From the NCBI RefSeq assembly GCF_028473745.1, contig NZ_CP101137.1, positions 248,001 to 312,000 of the forward strand: a stretch of 64,000 nt of DNA, given 5' to 3'. This document shows positions 30,130 to 38,922 of this stretch, one piece after another. The position numbers and the translations under genes were made by a program. Every line of letters starts with the position of its first letter. The stretch's first letter is position 1. The notes under the pieces are model-generated. The model did not search any database, had not been told where the DNA came from, and saw only the letters and a list, made by a program, of their open reading frames with translations. This DNA comes from Streptomyces sp. M92 (GTDB taxonomy: Bacteria; Actinomycetota; Actinomycetes; Streptomycetales; Streptomycetaceae).

Positions 30130-31496
30130 CCTGGGTCCAGCCCGAGGACCTGATCGGACACGAGCTGCGCCAGGCGCGGCTGGACGGCCGCAATCCCTCG
30201 GCGGTCGCGGCCCGCTGGCGGGCGGCGGGCGGCAGCGAGCCCCCGCCCCGGGCAGGCGCCTCCACCGGGCCGGCCTCCCCTTACCTCCGCCTCCTGGCGG
30301 GAGACCTCCTGGACGAACTCGCCGACCTGCCCAGCCCCATGACGGACACCGAGCCGACGGACCTCGACCGGATCAGGGCGCTGTGCCCCGACTGGCCGTC
30401 CCCCGCGACCGCTCCCGTGTCCGTGTCCCCGGCCCGGCTGGAAGCCGCCTGGCTCGGCCGGGCCGCCGGCTGTCTCCTGGGCAAACCCGTCGAGAAGCTC
30501 CCCCTGACCGGCATCCGCCTCCTCGGCCGGGCCGCCGGCAACTGGCCCCCGACCGGCTACTTCACCGCCCGGGGGGTCCGGGCCGGACTCCTGGCCGCCC
30601 ACCCCTGGAACCGCCGCTCGGCGCCCACGTCCCTGGCCGAGAACATCGACGGGATGCCCGAGGACGACGACCTCAACTACCCCCTCCTCAACCTGCGGCT
30701 CCTGCGGCGCCACGGCCGGGCCTTCACCACCGCCGACGTCGCGCGGGTCTGGCTCGACGAGCTGCCCGCCGGCCGCACCTTCACCGCCGAACGCGTCGCC
30801 TACCGCAATCTGCTCAGCGGCCTCGAACCCCCGCTCACCGCCCGCCACCGCAACCCGTTCCGCGAGTGGATCGGCGCCCTGATCCGCGCCGACGTGCACG
30901 GCTGGACCAACCCCGGCGACCCGGCCGGCGCCGCCGAGCAGGCCCACCGGGACGCCGTCCTCACCCACACGGCCAACGGCGTGTACGCGGCGATGTTCGC
31001 GGCGGCCGTCCTCGCCACCGCCGCGACCGGCGCGCACGACGTGCACGCCTGTCTGCGCGCCGGTCTGACGGTCGTACCGCCCGGCTCCCGCCTCGCCGAA
31101 GCCGTCCGTCACGCCGTGGACCTCGCCGGGACCCACGCCGACTTCGACACGGTCGTGGACGTCCTGCACGCCCGCCACTCCCCCACCCACCACTGGGTGC
31201 ACGCCGTCCCCAACACCGCGCTGCTCGCCGCCGCCCTCACCCACGCGGACGGCGACTTCACCGGCTCGGTCTCCCGCGCGGTGTCGGGCGGCTGGGACAC
31301 CGACTCCAACGGTGCCACCGCCGGCAGCGTCGCCGGGGTCCTCGCCGGTTCGCCCGCCGCGCTGCCCGAGCACTGGACGGCCCCGCTGAAGAACCGCCTG
31401 GCCACCTCGGTCGGCGACTTCGACGGCGTCGGCTTCGACACCCTCGCCCACCTCACCCACCGGGAGGCCACCCGCCCATGCCCGAGCCCCTCGTGA
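30117..31496 (+). CDS. ADP-ribosylglycohydrolase-family protein 4
   Basis: Fourth paralogue, 459 residues. About 105 residues of poorly conserved sequence precede the domain (MLRLTWVQPEDLIGHELRQA). The core begins AAWLGRAAGCLLGKPVEKLP; the metal motifs are MPEDDDLNY (about 180-188) and GGWDTDSNGATAGSVAG (about 392-408), both with the needed Asp residues. DDDLNY-type members form a separate branch from the classic TDDT branch, so its substrate probably differs from gene 3. The ATG at 30117 has GGAGG 6 nt upstream and lies inside the end of gene 3. It overlaps the CoA-transferase gene by 19 bp. Confidence 0.85.
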   Translation: MLRLTWVQPEDLIGHELRQARLDGRNPSAVAARWRAAGGSEPPPRAGASTGPASPYLRLLAGDLLDELADLPSPMTDTEPTDLDRIRALCPDWPSPATAPVSVSPARLEAAWLGRAAGCLLGKPVEKLPLTGIRLLGRAAGNWPPTGYFTARGVRAGLLAAHPWNRRSAPTSLAENIDGMPEDDDLNYPLLNLRLLRRHGRAFTTADVARVWLDELPAGRTFTAERVAYRNLLSGLEPPLTARHRNPFREWIGALIRADVHGWTNPGDPAGAAEQAHRDAVLTHTANGVYAAMFAAAVLATAATGAHDVHACLRAGLTVVPPGSRLAEAVRHAVDLAGTHADFDTVVDVLHARHSPTHHWVHAVPNTALLAAALTHADGDFTGSVSRAVSGGWDTDSNGATAGSVAGVLAGSPAALPEHWTAPLKNRLATSVGDFDGVGFDTLAHLTHREATRPCPSPS

Positions 31497-32707
31497 CCAC
31501 CGCCTCCGCCTCCCCCGCCGCCGCGCCGCCGCTGAGCGGCCTGCGCGTCCTCGACCTCGCCACGCTCTTCGCGGGCCCGCTGGCCGCCACCATGCTCGGT
31601 GACTTCGGCGCCGAGGTGATCAAGGTGGAGCACCCGAGCCGCCCCGACCCGTCCCGGGGCCACGGCCCGTCCAAGGACGGCGTCGGCCTGTGGTGGAAGG
31701 TGCTGGGCCGCAACAAGCGCACCATCACCCTCGACCTGTCCAAGCCCGCCGGCCGCGCCACCCTGCTCCGCCTCGCCGCGACCGCGGACGTCGTCGTCGA
31801 GAACTTCCGCCCCGGCACCCTGGAGAAGTGGGACCTGGGCTGGGACGAGCTGTCCGCCGTCAACCCGCGCCTGATCCTCACCCGCGTCACCGGCTTCGGC
31901 CAGTTCGGCCCGTACGCGCGCCGCCCCGGCTTCGGCACCCTCGCCGAGGCCATGAGCGGTTTCGCCGCGATGACCGGCGAGCCCGACGCGGCCCCGACGC
32001 TGCCCCCGTTCGGCCTCGCCGACTCCATCGCCGCCCTGGCGACCGCGTACGCCGTGATGACGGCGCTGGCCGCCCGGGACCGCACCGGCGAGGGCCAGGT
32101 GGTCGACATGGCGATCATCGAGCCGATCCTGACCGTGCTGGGCCCGCAGCCCACCTGGTACGACCAGCTCGGCCACGTCCAGCCGCGCACCGGCAACCGC
32201 TCCCAGAACAACGCCCCCCGCAACACCTACCGCACCGCCGACGGCACCTGGGTCGCCGTCTCCACCTCGGCCCAGTCGGTCGCCGAGCGGGTGATGCGGC
32301 TGGTGGGGCGGCCGGAGCTGATCGACGAGCCCTGGTTCGGGTCGGGTGCCGACCGGGCCCGGCACGCCGACGTGCTCGACGCGGCGGTCGGCGACTGGAT
32401 CGCCCGGCACGGCCGCGCCGACGTGCTCGCCGCCTTCGAGAAGGCCGAGGCGGCCGTCGCCCCGGTGCAGGACGTGCGGGACGTGATGGCCGACCCGCAG
32501 TACCAGGCCCTGGACACGGTCACCACGGTCGACGATCCGGAGCTGGGTCCGCTGCGCATGCAGAACGTCCTCTTCCGGCTCTCCGCCACCCCGGGCGCGA
32601 TCCGCTGGGCGGGCCGCCCGCACGGTGCGGACACCGAGGAGGTGCTGACCGAGCTGGGTCTCGCCCCGGCGGACGTGAAGGAGCTGCGTGAGGAGGGCGT
32701 CGTATGA
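31478..32707 (+). CDS. CaiB/BaiF (class III) CoA-transferase
   Basis: Moves CoA between carboxylic acids. 409 residues, full length for the family. Motifs: LSGLRVLDLATLFAGPLAATMLGDFGAEVIKVE, NKRTITLDLSKPAGR, VVENFRPGTLEKWDLG, and the region LADSIAALATAYAVM whose Asp (about 183) corresponds to the catalytic Asp of formyl-CoA transferase. GNRSQNNAPRNTYRTADG and DVMADPQY are also typical. The ATG lies inside the end of paralogue 4, and an ATGA overlap links it to the lyase gene, so a transferase-lyase pair (acid activated to CoA ester, then cleaved) is plausible. Substrate unknown. Confidence 0.9.
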   Translation: MPEPLVTTASASPAAAPPLSGLRVLDLATLFAGPLAATMLGDFGAEVIKVEHPSRPDPSRGHGPSKDGVGLWWKVLGRNKRTITLDLSKPAGRATLLRLAATADVVVENFRPGTLEKWDLGWDELSAVNPRLILTRVTGFGQFGPYARRPGFGTLAEAMSGFAAMTGEPDAAPTLPPFGLADSIAALATAYAVMTALAARDRTGEGQVVDMAIIEPILTVLGPQPTWYDQLGHVQPRTGNRSQNNAPRNTYRTADGTWVAVSTSAQSVAERVMRLVGRPELIDEPWFGSGADRARHADVLDAAVGDWIARHGRADVLAAFEKAEAAVAPVQDVRDVMADPQYQALDTVTTVDDPELGPLRMQNVLFRLSATPGAIRWAGRPHGADTEEVLTELGLAPADVKELREEGVV

Positions 32708-33528
32708 CCGCACCTCCGCTGACCTGGCTGTACGCCCCCGGGGACCGGCCGCCGGTGGTGGCCAAGGCGCTGGCCGCGGGCGCCGACGTGGTGGTGATCG
32801 ACCTGGAGGACGCGGTCGCCCCCGACCGCAAGGAGTACGCCCGCAGGGCCACCGCCGAACTGCTCACCGAGCCGCAGCCGGTGCCGGTCCACGTCCGTGT
32901 CAACGCCCTGGACGGTCCCCTGGCCGCGGCCGACCTGGCGGCGCTGGCCGCACTGCCGGGGGTGTCCGGGCTGCGGCTGCCCAAGGTGACCGCCCCCGAG
33001 CAGGTCACCGGCGTCGCGGCGGCCACCGGCGGTCCGCCTCTGTACGCGCTGCTGGAGACGGCGCTGGGCGTGGAACGGGCGTACCGGATCGCCGCCGCCC
33101 ACCCGTCGCTGCGCGGCATCGCCCTCGGGGAGGCCGACCTCCGCGCCGACCTGGGGGTGCGCGGGGACACGGGGCTGGACTGGTCGCGCGCGCGGGTGGT
33201 CGTGGCCGCGCGGGCGGCAGGGCTGGCGCCGCCGTCGCAGACGGTGCATCCGGACACCCGCGACCTGGAGGGCCTGGCGGCGTCCTGCGCGCACGGCCGG
33301 GCCCTGGGCTTCCTCGGCCGCGCGGCGATCCACCCCCGCCAGCTGCCGATCATCGAGCGGGCGTACCTGCCGACCGAGCGGGAGCTGGAGGAGGCGGAGA
33401 CGATCGTGAAGGCGGCCACCGCGCAGCCGGGGGCGCTGGCGCTGCCGGACGGGCGGTTCGTGGACGCGGCCGTGGTGGCGACGGCCCGGCGCACGCTGTC
33501 TCTGGCGCGGCGGCCCGCACTGTCGTGA
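32704..33528 (+). CDS. HpcH/HpaI-CitE-family aldolase/lyase
   Basis: A 274-residue TIM-barrel lyase of the CitE / malyl-CoA lyase type. It begins LTWLYAPGDRPPVVAKALAAGADVVVIDLEDAVAPDRK, in which Asp and Glu lead to the Mg site; then RVNAL, LRLPKV, LLETALGV (metal Glu) and LGEADLRADLG. It ends AIHPRQLPIIERAY. These proteins cleave or form C-C bonds of CoA thioesters such as malyl-, citramalyl- or 3-hydroxy-acyl-CoA, which fits the CoA-transferase encoded directly upstream with a 4-bp overlap. It is the last gene of the operon; a strong hairpin follows 5 bp after the stop. Confidence 0.88.
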   Translation: MTAPPLTWLYAPGDRPPVVAKALAAGADVVVIDLEDAVAPDRKEYARRATAELLTEPQPVPVHVRVNALDGPLAAADLAALAALPGVSGLRLPKVTAPEQVTGVAAATGGPPLYALLETALGVERAYRIAAAHPSLRGIALGEADLRADLGVRGDTGLDWSRARVVVAARAAGLAPPSQTVHPDTRDLEGLAASCAHGRALGFLGRAAIHPRQLPIIERAYLPTERELEEAETIVKAATAQPGALALPDGRFVDAAVVATARRTLSLARRPALS

Positions 33529-33533
33529 CACAC

Positions 33534-33570
33534 GTCGAAGGGTGCCGGAGGATTCCGGGCACCCTTCGAC
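33534..33570. terminator. Terminator between the ADP-ribosylglycohydrolase operon and lgt
   Basis: 13-bp perfect arms GTCGAAGGGTGCC / GGCACCCTTCGAC with an 11-nt loop, between the convergent lyase gene and lgt. Confidence 0.85.
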
Positions 33571-33586
33571 GGTGGACGCGGCGCGG

Positions 33587-34630
33587 TCAGACCTTCTTGG
33601 CGGAGTCGGCCCCGTCCTTCACGTCCTTGGCGGCGTCCTCGGTGTCCCCGGCGGCCTCGGTGCCACCGACGTCCTTGGCGTTCTCGGCACTCCCGGTGCC
33701 CTTGGCGTCCTTGGCGTCCTTGGCGTCCGCCGATCCGCCGTCCTCGGCGTCGTCCCGGGGGCCCTCCGAGTCGGTGTCCGCGTCCGCCTCCACGGCGTCG
33801 CCGCCGGACGGCTCCGCGCCGGGCTCGACCACGGCCTCGCGGCCCGGTCGCATCCGCGCCGAGACCACGATGTACACCACGGCGAGCAGGAAGACGAGCA
33901 GCGCGGTCCAGTTGTTCAGCCGCAGGCCCAGGATGTGGTGGGCGTCGTCGACGCGCATGTACTCGATCCAGAAGCGGCCCGCGCAGTAGGCCGCGACGTA
34001 CAGGGCGAACGCCCGTCCGTGGCCGAGCTCGAAGCGGCGGTCGGCCCAGATGACGAGCAGGGCGACGCCGATGCACCACAGGGACTCGTACAGGAAGGTC
34101 GGGTGGTACGTGCCGGGCACCCGCCCGTCGGCCGAGGAGGTGATCTCCACGGCCCAGGGCAGGTCGGTGGCCTTGCCGTAGAGCTCCTGGTTGAACCAGT
34201 TGCCCCAGCGGCCGAGGGCCTGCGCGAGGGCGATGCCGGGGGCGACGGCGTCGGCGTAGGCGGGCATCGGGATGCCCCGGCGCCGGGCGCCGATCCAGGC
34301 GCCCAGCGCACCGAGGGCGATCGCGCCCCAGATGCCGAGTCCGCCCTCCCAGATCTTGAAGGCGTCGACCCAGTCACGGCCCTCGCTGAAGTACAGCTGG
34401 TAGTCCGTGATCACGTGGTAGAGCCGGCCGCCGATCAGACCGAAGGGAACGGCCCAGACAGCGATGTCGGCCACCGTGCCGGCCCGGCCGCCGCGGGCGA
34501 TCCAGCGCTTGTTGCCGAGCCAGACGGCGACGAAGACACCGATGATGATGCAGAACGCGTAGCCGCGCAGCGGAACGGGGCCGAGGTACAGCACCCCGCT
34601 CGACGGGCTGGGAATGAAGGCAAGTTCCAT
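33587..34630 (-). CDS. lgt: Prolipoprotein diacylglyceryl transferase with long acidic tail
   Basis: Membrane enzyme that attaches diacylglycerol to the lipobox Cys of prolipoproteins. Seven hydrophobic segments; motifs GLIGGRLYHVITDY, IWEGGLGIWGA and the Lgt signature around GRWGNWFNQELYG. HPTFLYESLW and GRFWIEYMR are also conserved. 347 residues is long: from about 270 the protein continues as a charged, low-complexity tail rich in Asp, Ala, Glu and Lys (DAKDAKDAKGTGSAE) that lies outside the catalytic fold. Last gene of the trp-linked minus-strand block, 73 bp after the DsbA-like gene. S. coelicolor is reported to have two lgt genes; only one is here. Confidence 0.95.
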   Translation of the reverse strand: MELAFIPSPSSGVLYLGPVPLRGYAFCIIIGVFVAVWLGNKRWIARGGRAGTVADIAVWAVPFGLIGGRLYHVITDYQLYFSEGRDWVDAFKIWEGGLGIWGAIALGALGAWIGARRRGIPMPAYADAVAPGIALAQALGRWGNWFNQELYGKATDLPWAVEITSSADGRVPGTYHPTFLYESLWCIGVALLVIWADRRFELGHGRAFALYVAAYCAGRFWIEYMRVDDAHHILGLRLNNWTALLVFLLAVVYIVVSARMRPGREAVVEPGAEPSGGDAVEADADTDSEGPRDDAEDGGSADAKDAKDAKGTGSAENAKDVGGTEAAGDTEDAAKDVKDGADSAKKV

Positions 34631-34703
34631 GGCAGGGTCGACGCTACCGTGTCGGGCGGCACCCGCGTCGGGCAGCCCGGCTACGGGTCCGTAACACCGT
34701 CCC

Positions 34704-35474
34704 TCACTTGTTGGCGTCCGCCACCAGTTGCTTGAGCTTGGCGGGGGTCATGGAGCGGTCCTGGTAGATGTTCTTGCCGTCCAGGAGGACGGTGGGCGTG
34801 CCGCTGAAGCCGCCGGTGCGGAAGGCCTCGTTGGACTTCTCCACCCAGCTGTTGTGCGTGCCGTTCCTGACGCACTCCTGGAAGAGGGCGGTGTCGAGGC
34901 CGTCGACCTTGCCGGCCAGGTCGATCAGCTTGTCCTCGTCGGCGAAGGCGTCGTCGGTCTCGGCGGGCTGGTTGGTGAACAGCACGTCGTGGTAGGCCGG
35001 GAACTTCCCGGCGTCCTGGGCGCAGGCCGCGGCGTTGGCGGCCTTGCGGGAGCCGGTGCCGCCCATGTTGCCGTCGATGATGGTCGCCAGGTGGTACTCG
35101 ACCTTGAGCTGTCCGGCGTCGGTCAGCTCGTGGATCGTGTCGCGGTACGCCAGCTCGAAGGCCTTGCAGGCCGGGCAGCGGAAGTCCTCCCAGATGACGA
35201 GCGTCGACTTGGCGCTCTCCTTGCCGACCGGGATGGCGAGACCGTCCTTGCCCTGGGCGCCCGAGGGCGCCACGACCGGGCCGGACGCCTCGCTGTCGTC
35301 CTTGCCCGTGTTGGCGGCGATCACGCCGACCACGGCCGCGAGCCCGAGGACGCCCACCACGCTCGCGCCGACGATCAGCGCGCGGCGGCGCTTGTCCCTG
35401 GACTTCTGCTTCTCGCGCTCGGCCGCAAGCTTCTGGCGGGCGGTGCGCTTTCCCTCTCGGTTCTTCTCGCTCAC
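34704..35474 (-). CDS. Membrane-anchored DsbA-like thioredoxin-fold protein
   Basis: Probable extracytoplasmic disulfide oxidoreductase. 256 residues from the GTG at 35474: a basic N-terminus (KRTARQKLAAEREKQKSRDKRRR), one membrane helix (31-55), then a DsbA/Fernandes-type thioredoxin domain. The active site is CPAC (Cys100-Cys103) in WEDFRCPACKAFE. GTPTVLLDGKNIYQDR includes the cis-Pro loop. Related proteins in actinobacteria are annotated as DsbA family or thioredoxin-like 4. It stands between a terminator and lgt, and an association with lipoprotein biogenesis is possible but unproven. Confidence 0.88.
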   Translation of the reverse strand: MSEKNREGKRTARQKLAAEREKQKSRDKRRRALIVGASVVGVLGLAAVVGVIAANTGKDDSEASGPVVAPSGAQGKDGLAIPVGKESAKSTLVIWEDFRCPACKAFELAYRDTIHELTDAGQLKVEYHLATIIDGNMGGTGSRKAANAAACAQDAGKFPAYHDVLFTNQPAETDDAFADEDKLIDLAGKVDGLDTALFQECVRNGTHNSWVEKSNEAFRTGGFSGTPTVLLDGKNIYQDRSMTPAKLKQLVADANK

Positions 35475-35489
35475 ACCCCGCAGAACGAA

Positions 35490-35516
35490 CCGGGGAGGCG
35501 CACCGCGCCTCCCCGG
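35490..35516 (-). terminator. Terminator hairpin after trpA
   Basis: Perfect 12-bp arms CCGGGGAGGCGC / GCGCCTCCCCGG with a 3-nt loop, between trpA and the DsbA-like gene, so trpA probably ends the trp transcript. There is no U-tract. Confidence 0.75.
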
Positions 35517-35560
35517 TCCCAGGTCCACCCGTACGAGGGACCCCTGTCATCTGCCCGCGG

Positions 35561-36376
35561 TCACGCCTGTCCGCGTACGCCCTTCGCCAGGTCGGCGGCG
35601 AGCGCGCGGACGCCCTCCACGCCTGCCGCGTCGTCGGGGGCGTCCAGCATGCGCTTGACGAACGCCGAGCCGACGATCACGCCGTCGGCGAAGCGGGCGA
35701 CCTCGGCGGCCTGGGCGGCGTTGGAGACGCCGAGCCCGACGCAGACCGGGGTGTCGGTGGTGGCGCGGGTGCGTCGCACCAGGTCCTCGGCCTGTGCGCC
35801 GACCGATTCGCGGGTGCCGGTGACGCCCATCAGGGAGGCGGCGTAGACGAAGCCGCTGCCGGCCGCGGTGATCTCGGCGAGCCGCGCGTCCTTGCTGCTG
35901 GGCGCGACCACGAAGACGGTGGCGAGCCCGTGCTTGTCCGCGTGCTCCCGCCACAGGGCCGACTCCTGGACCGGCAGGTCGGGCAGGATGCACCCGGCGC
36001 CGCCCGCCTCGGCCAGCTCGGCGGTGAAGCGCTCCACGCCGTAGCGGTCGATGGGGTTCCAGTACGTCATGACGAGGATCGGCTTGCCGGTGGCCGCGTG
36101 GGCCTCCCGGACGGTGCGCATCACGTCGGCGATCTTCACGCCGCCGCGCAGGGCGATGTCGTCGGCGGTCTGGATGACCGGGCCGTCGAGCACCGGGTCG
36201 CTGTGCGGCAGTCCGACCTCGACGACGTCGGCGCCGCCGTCGATCGCGGCCTTGACCGCCGCGATGCCGCCGTCCACGGTCGGGAAGCCGGCCGGGAGGT
36301 AGGCGATGAGGGCGGAGCGGCCCTCGGCCTTCGCCGCGGCGAGGGTCTCGTCCAGCAGCCGTGCGTTCCCGCTCAC
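35561..36376 (-). CDS. trpA: Tryptophan synthase alpha chain
   Basis: Cleaves indole-3-glycerol phosphate to indole and glyceraldehyde-3-phosphate; indole passes through a tunnel to TrpB. 271 residues. Motifs: [10 protein letters not shown], the catalytic Glu in [12 protein letters not shown], the family's catalytic Asp in [19 protein letters not shown], and [27 protein letters not shown]. The GTG start overlaps the trpB stop by 4 bp. Start choice is fixed by that overlap. Confidence 0.97.
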   Translation of the reverse strand: MSGNARLLDETLAAAKAEGRSALIAYLPAGFPTVDGGIAAVKAAIDGGADVVEVGLPHSDPVLDGPVIQTADDIALRGGVKIADVMRTVREAHAATGKPILVMTYWNPIDRYGVERFTAELAEAGGAGCILPDLPVQESALWREHADKHGLATVFVVAPSSKDARLAEITAAGSGFVYAASLMGVTGTRESVGAQAEDLVRRTRATTDTPVCVGLGVSNAAQAAEVARFADGVIVGSAFVKRMLDAPDDAAGVEGVRALAADLAKGVRGQA

Positions 36377-37656
36377 TTGGCGTCCCCCTCGATCTCGGCG
36401 GTGCCGGAGGCGTCCTCGGCGACCTCGGCGTCGGTGTCGTACAGCCCGAAGTAGCGGGCGGCGGTGTCCATGTCCTTGTCGCCGCGGCCGGACAGGTTGA
36501 CGACGATCAGCCCGTCCTCGCCCAGCTCCCTGCCCACCTCCAGGGCACCGGCCAGCGCGTGGGCGCTCTCGATGGCCGGGATGATGCCCTCGGTGCGCGA
36601 CAGCAGGCGCAGCGCCTGCATGGCGGCGTCGTCGGTGACCGCGCGGTACTCGCCGCGGCCGGAGTCCTTGAGGTGGGCGTGCTCGGGGCCGATGCCCGGG
36701 TAGTCGAGGCCCGCCGAGATCGAGTACGGCTCGGTGATCTGGCCCTCGTCGTCCTGGAGTACGTAGGACCGGGAGCCGTGCAGGATGCCGGGCTCGCCCG
36801 CGGTCAGGGTCGCCGCGTGCTCGCCGGTCTCCACGCCGTGTCCGGCGGGCTCGCAGCCGATGAGGCGGACGTCCGCGTCTGGGATGAAGGCGTGGAAGAG
36901 GCCGATGGCGTTGGAGCCGCCGCCGACACAGGCGATCGCGGCGTCGGGGAGGCGTCCGGCCTGCTCCAGGATCTGGCGGCGGGCCTCGACGCCGATGACG
37001 CGGTGGAAGTCGCGGACCATCGCCGGGAAGGGGTGGGGGCCGGCGACCGTGCCGAAGAGGTAGTGGGTGCGGTCGACGTTGGCGACCCAGTCGCGGAACG
37101 CCTCGTTGATCGCGTCCTTCAGCGTGCGGCTGCCGGACTTCACGGCGATGACCTCGGCGCCGAGCATGCGCATGCGGGCCACGTTGAGGGCCTGGCGGCG
37201 GGTGTCGATCTCGCCCATGTAGATCGTGCAGTCCAGGCCGAAGAGCGCGCAGGCGGTGGCCGTGGCCACGCCGTGCTGACCGGCGCCGGTCTCGGCGATC
37301 ACCCGGGTCTTGCCCATGCGCTTGGTGAGCAGGGCCTGGCCGAGCACGTTGTTGATCTTGTGCGAGCCGGTGTGGTTCAGGTCCTCGCGCTTGAGGAAGA
37401 TCCTCGCTCCGCCGGCTTCGGCGGCGAAGCGGGGCACCTCGGTGAGGGAGGACGGGCGGCCGGTGTAGTGGACGAGGAGGTCGTCCAGCTCACGGGCGAA
37501 CTCCGGGTCGGACTTGGCCTTGTCGTACTCGACGGCGACCTCGTCGACCGCGGCGACGAGGGCCTCCGGGATGAATTTGCCGCCGTACGCTCCGAAGTAG
37601 CCTTCGGGGCTGGGGGTTTGACCCTCGGGGTCGGGGATGAAGAAGTTGCTGGGCAT
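36373..37656 (-). CDS. trpB: Tryptophan synthase beta chain
   Basis: PLP enzyme joining indole and serine. 427 residues. The PLP lysine is Lys100 in HTGSHKINN; other motifs are [40 protein letters not shown] for phosphate binding, and the C-terminal RGDKDM. The C-terminus runs 25 residues beyond the usual end with an acidic stretch ([18 protein letters not shown]). Translated just upstream of trpA with a GTGA overlap. 113 bp separates it from trpM. Confidence 0.97.
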   Translation of the reverse strand: MPSNFFIPDPEGQTPSPEGYFGAYGGKFIPEALVAAVDEVAVEYDKAKSDPEFARELDDLLVHYTGRPSSLTEVPRFAAEAGGARIFLKREDLNHTGSHKINNVLGQALLTKRMGKTRVIAETGAGQHGVATATACALFGLDCTIYMGEIDTRRQALNVARMRMLGAEVIAVKSGSRTLKDAINEAFRDWVANVDRTHYLFGTVAGPHPFPAMVRDFHRVIGVEARRQILEQAGRLPDAAIACVGGGSNAIGLFHAFIPDADVRLIGCEPAGHGVETGEHAATLTAGEPGILHGSRSYVLQDDEGQITEPYSISAGLDYPGIGPEHAHLKDSGRGEYRAVTDDAAMQALRLLSRTEGIIPAIESAHALAGALEVGRELGEDGLIVVNLSGRGDKDMDTAARYFGLYDTDAEVAEDASGTAEIEGDAK

Positions 37657-37769
37657 GCGTGGACCTCACGGTGAGTGTCTGGTTCGGGCAGATTCGCCGT
37701 GGGGGCGGGGGAGTCAGGCCGCTGCGGGCCGTCTGTGGTTGCTCGCGCACACGCGACGGAGTCGCAGAT

Positions 37770-37964
37770 TCAATACAGCCCCGCGCCCCTTACGGGGCGC
37801 TGAGGCCATCGCATGCCATTCACCTGGCCCGGCTCGTCCCCGATGACGTACCGCACCCGGCGGCCGTGGACCCGGCGGGCCGGGGCGCGGCAGCCGCGGG
37901 GGCGGCAGCCGCGCGCCAGGCGCGCGTACGGGTCCCGGGAGGCCGGGGTGAGCGGAAGCGTCAT
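37770..37964 (-). CDS. trpM: TrpM-like small protein of the trp locus
   Basis: A 64-residue, Arg/Gly/Pro-rich basic protein between trpC and trpB. Its position and size match TrpM of S. coelicolor, reported to modulate tryptophan synthesis and differentiation. Beyond that there is no recognisable domain. A 7-bp GC hairpin (37783-37800) lies in its 3' end. A TAGGCT -10 box 7 nt ahead of the ATG suggests a leaderless start of its own, in addition to read-through from trpC 21 bp upstream. Conservation of the reading frame was not checked; position is the main support. Confidence 0.65.
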   Translation of the reverse strand: MTLPLTPASRDPYARLARGCRPRGCRAPARRVHGRRVRYVIGDEPGQVNGMRWPQRPVRGAGLY

Positions 37965-37971
37965 GCGGATC

Positions 37972-37977
37972 AGCCTA
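37972..37977 (-). promoter_or_regulatory. -10 box for a leaderless trpM transcript
   Basis: TAGGCT on the minus strand, 7 nt before the trpM ATG, in the short gap after trpC. The -35 region would fall in the trpC 3' end and is not clear. Confidence 0.4.
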
Positions 37978-37985
37978 CCGGGATG

Positions 37986-38795
37986 TCAGCCCCGGCCGTG
38001 GCGCAGTGCCGGGTGTTCGCCGGCGGCGACCAGGTCGGCGACGGCGGTCTTGGGGTCGCGGCCGGTGACCAGGGACTCGCCGACCAGGACGGCGTCGGCG
38101 CCCTCGTTGGCGTAGGCGATGAGGTCGTGCGGGCCGCGGACGCCGGACTCGGCGACCTTGACGATGTGCGCGGGGATCTCCGGGGCGACCCGCTCGAAGG
38201 TGCCGCGGTCGACCTCCAGCGTCTTCAGATTGCGCGCGTTGACACCGATGACCTTGGCGCCGGCGTCCACCGCGCGCTCGACCTCGTCCTCGTCGTGGAC
38301 CTCGACGAGCGGGGTCAGTCCGATGGACTCGGCGCGCTCGATCAGCGACTCCAGAGCCGGCTGCTCCAGCGCGGCGACGATCAGCAGCACCAGGTCGGCG
38401 CCGTGCGCGCGGGCCTCCCAGAGCTGGTACGAGGTGACGATGAAGTCCTTGCGCAGGACCGGGATGTCCACGCGGGCGCGGACGGCCTCCAGGTCGGCGA
38501 GCGAGCCGCCGAAGCGGCGCTGCTCGGTCAGGACGGAGATGACGGCGGCGCCGCCCGCCTCGTAGTCCGCGGCGAGGCCGGCCGGGTCGGCGATGGCGGC
38601 CAGCGCGCCCTTGGACGGGCTGGAGCGCTTGACCTCGCAGATGACCTTGACGCCGTCGCCGCGCAGGGCGGACACGCCGTCCTTGGCGGGGCGTGCCTTG
38701 GCCGCGCGCTCCTTGAGCTCGTCGAGGCTGACGCGCGCCTGCCGCTCCGCGAGGTCGGCACGGACTCCGTCGATGATCTCGTCGAGCACACTCAC
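37986..38795 (-). CDS. trpC: Indole-3-glycerol phosphate synthase
   Basis: Ring closure of 1-(2-carboxyphenylamino)-1-deoxyribulose 5-phosphate to indole-3-glycerol phosphate. 269 residues, a single IGPS barrel without a fused TrpF domain. Motifs: the catalytic Lys in [72 protein letters not shown] and [11 protein letters not shown]. It begins the trpC-trpM-trpB-trpA stretch. 127 bp of mixed sequence separates it from the DUF2752 gene. Confidence 0.97.
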   Translation of the reverse strand: MSVLDEIIDGVRADLAERQARVSLDELKERAAKARPAKDGVSALRGDGVKVICEVKRSSPSKGALAAIADPAGLAADYEAGGAAVISVLTEQRRFGGSLADLEAVRARVDIPVLRKDFIVTSYQLWEARAHGADLVLLIVAALEQPALESLIERAESIGLTPLVEVHDEDEVERAVDAGAKVIGVNARNLKTLEVDRGTFERVAPEIPAHIVKVAESGVRGPHDLIAYANEGADAVLVGESLVTGRDPKTAVADLVAAGEHPALRHGRG

Positions 38796-38922
38796 GCGAG
38801 CGGCCCCCTTTCAGACGGCGGTACGTATCGGAACGTATGGTCACTGCGATGGTATCCGCAGGGGAGCGCCGGTCCCGCATCCGGTCGGCACCGGTTCCAC
38901 TACCTGGACACCCAGCGGATGA

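Noticed and set aside
25752..31496. DarTG-like or phage-defence ADP-ribosylation module
   Set aside because: No ADP-ribosyltransferase toxin or macrodomain antitoxin is near; neighbours are metabolic CoA enzymes, and the region does not differ in composition from the chromosome apart from the repeat tail.
37783..37800. GCGCCCC-TTAC-GGGGCGC hairpin as a terminator between trpM and trpB
   Set aside because: It lies inside the trpM coding sequence, is only 7 bp with no U-tract, and trpB follows on the same strand; it may slow transcription but cannot be called a terminator.
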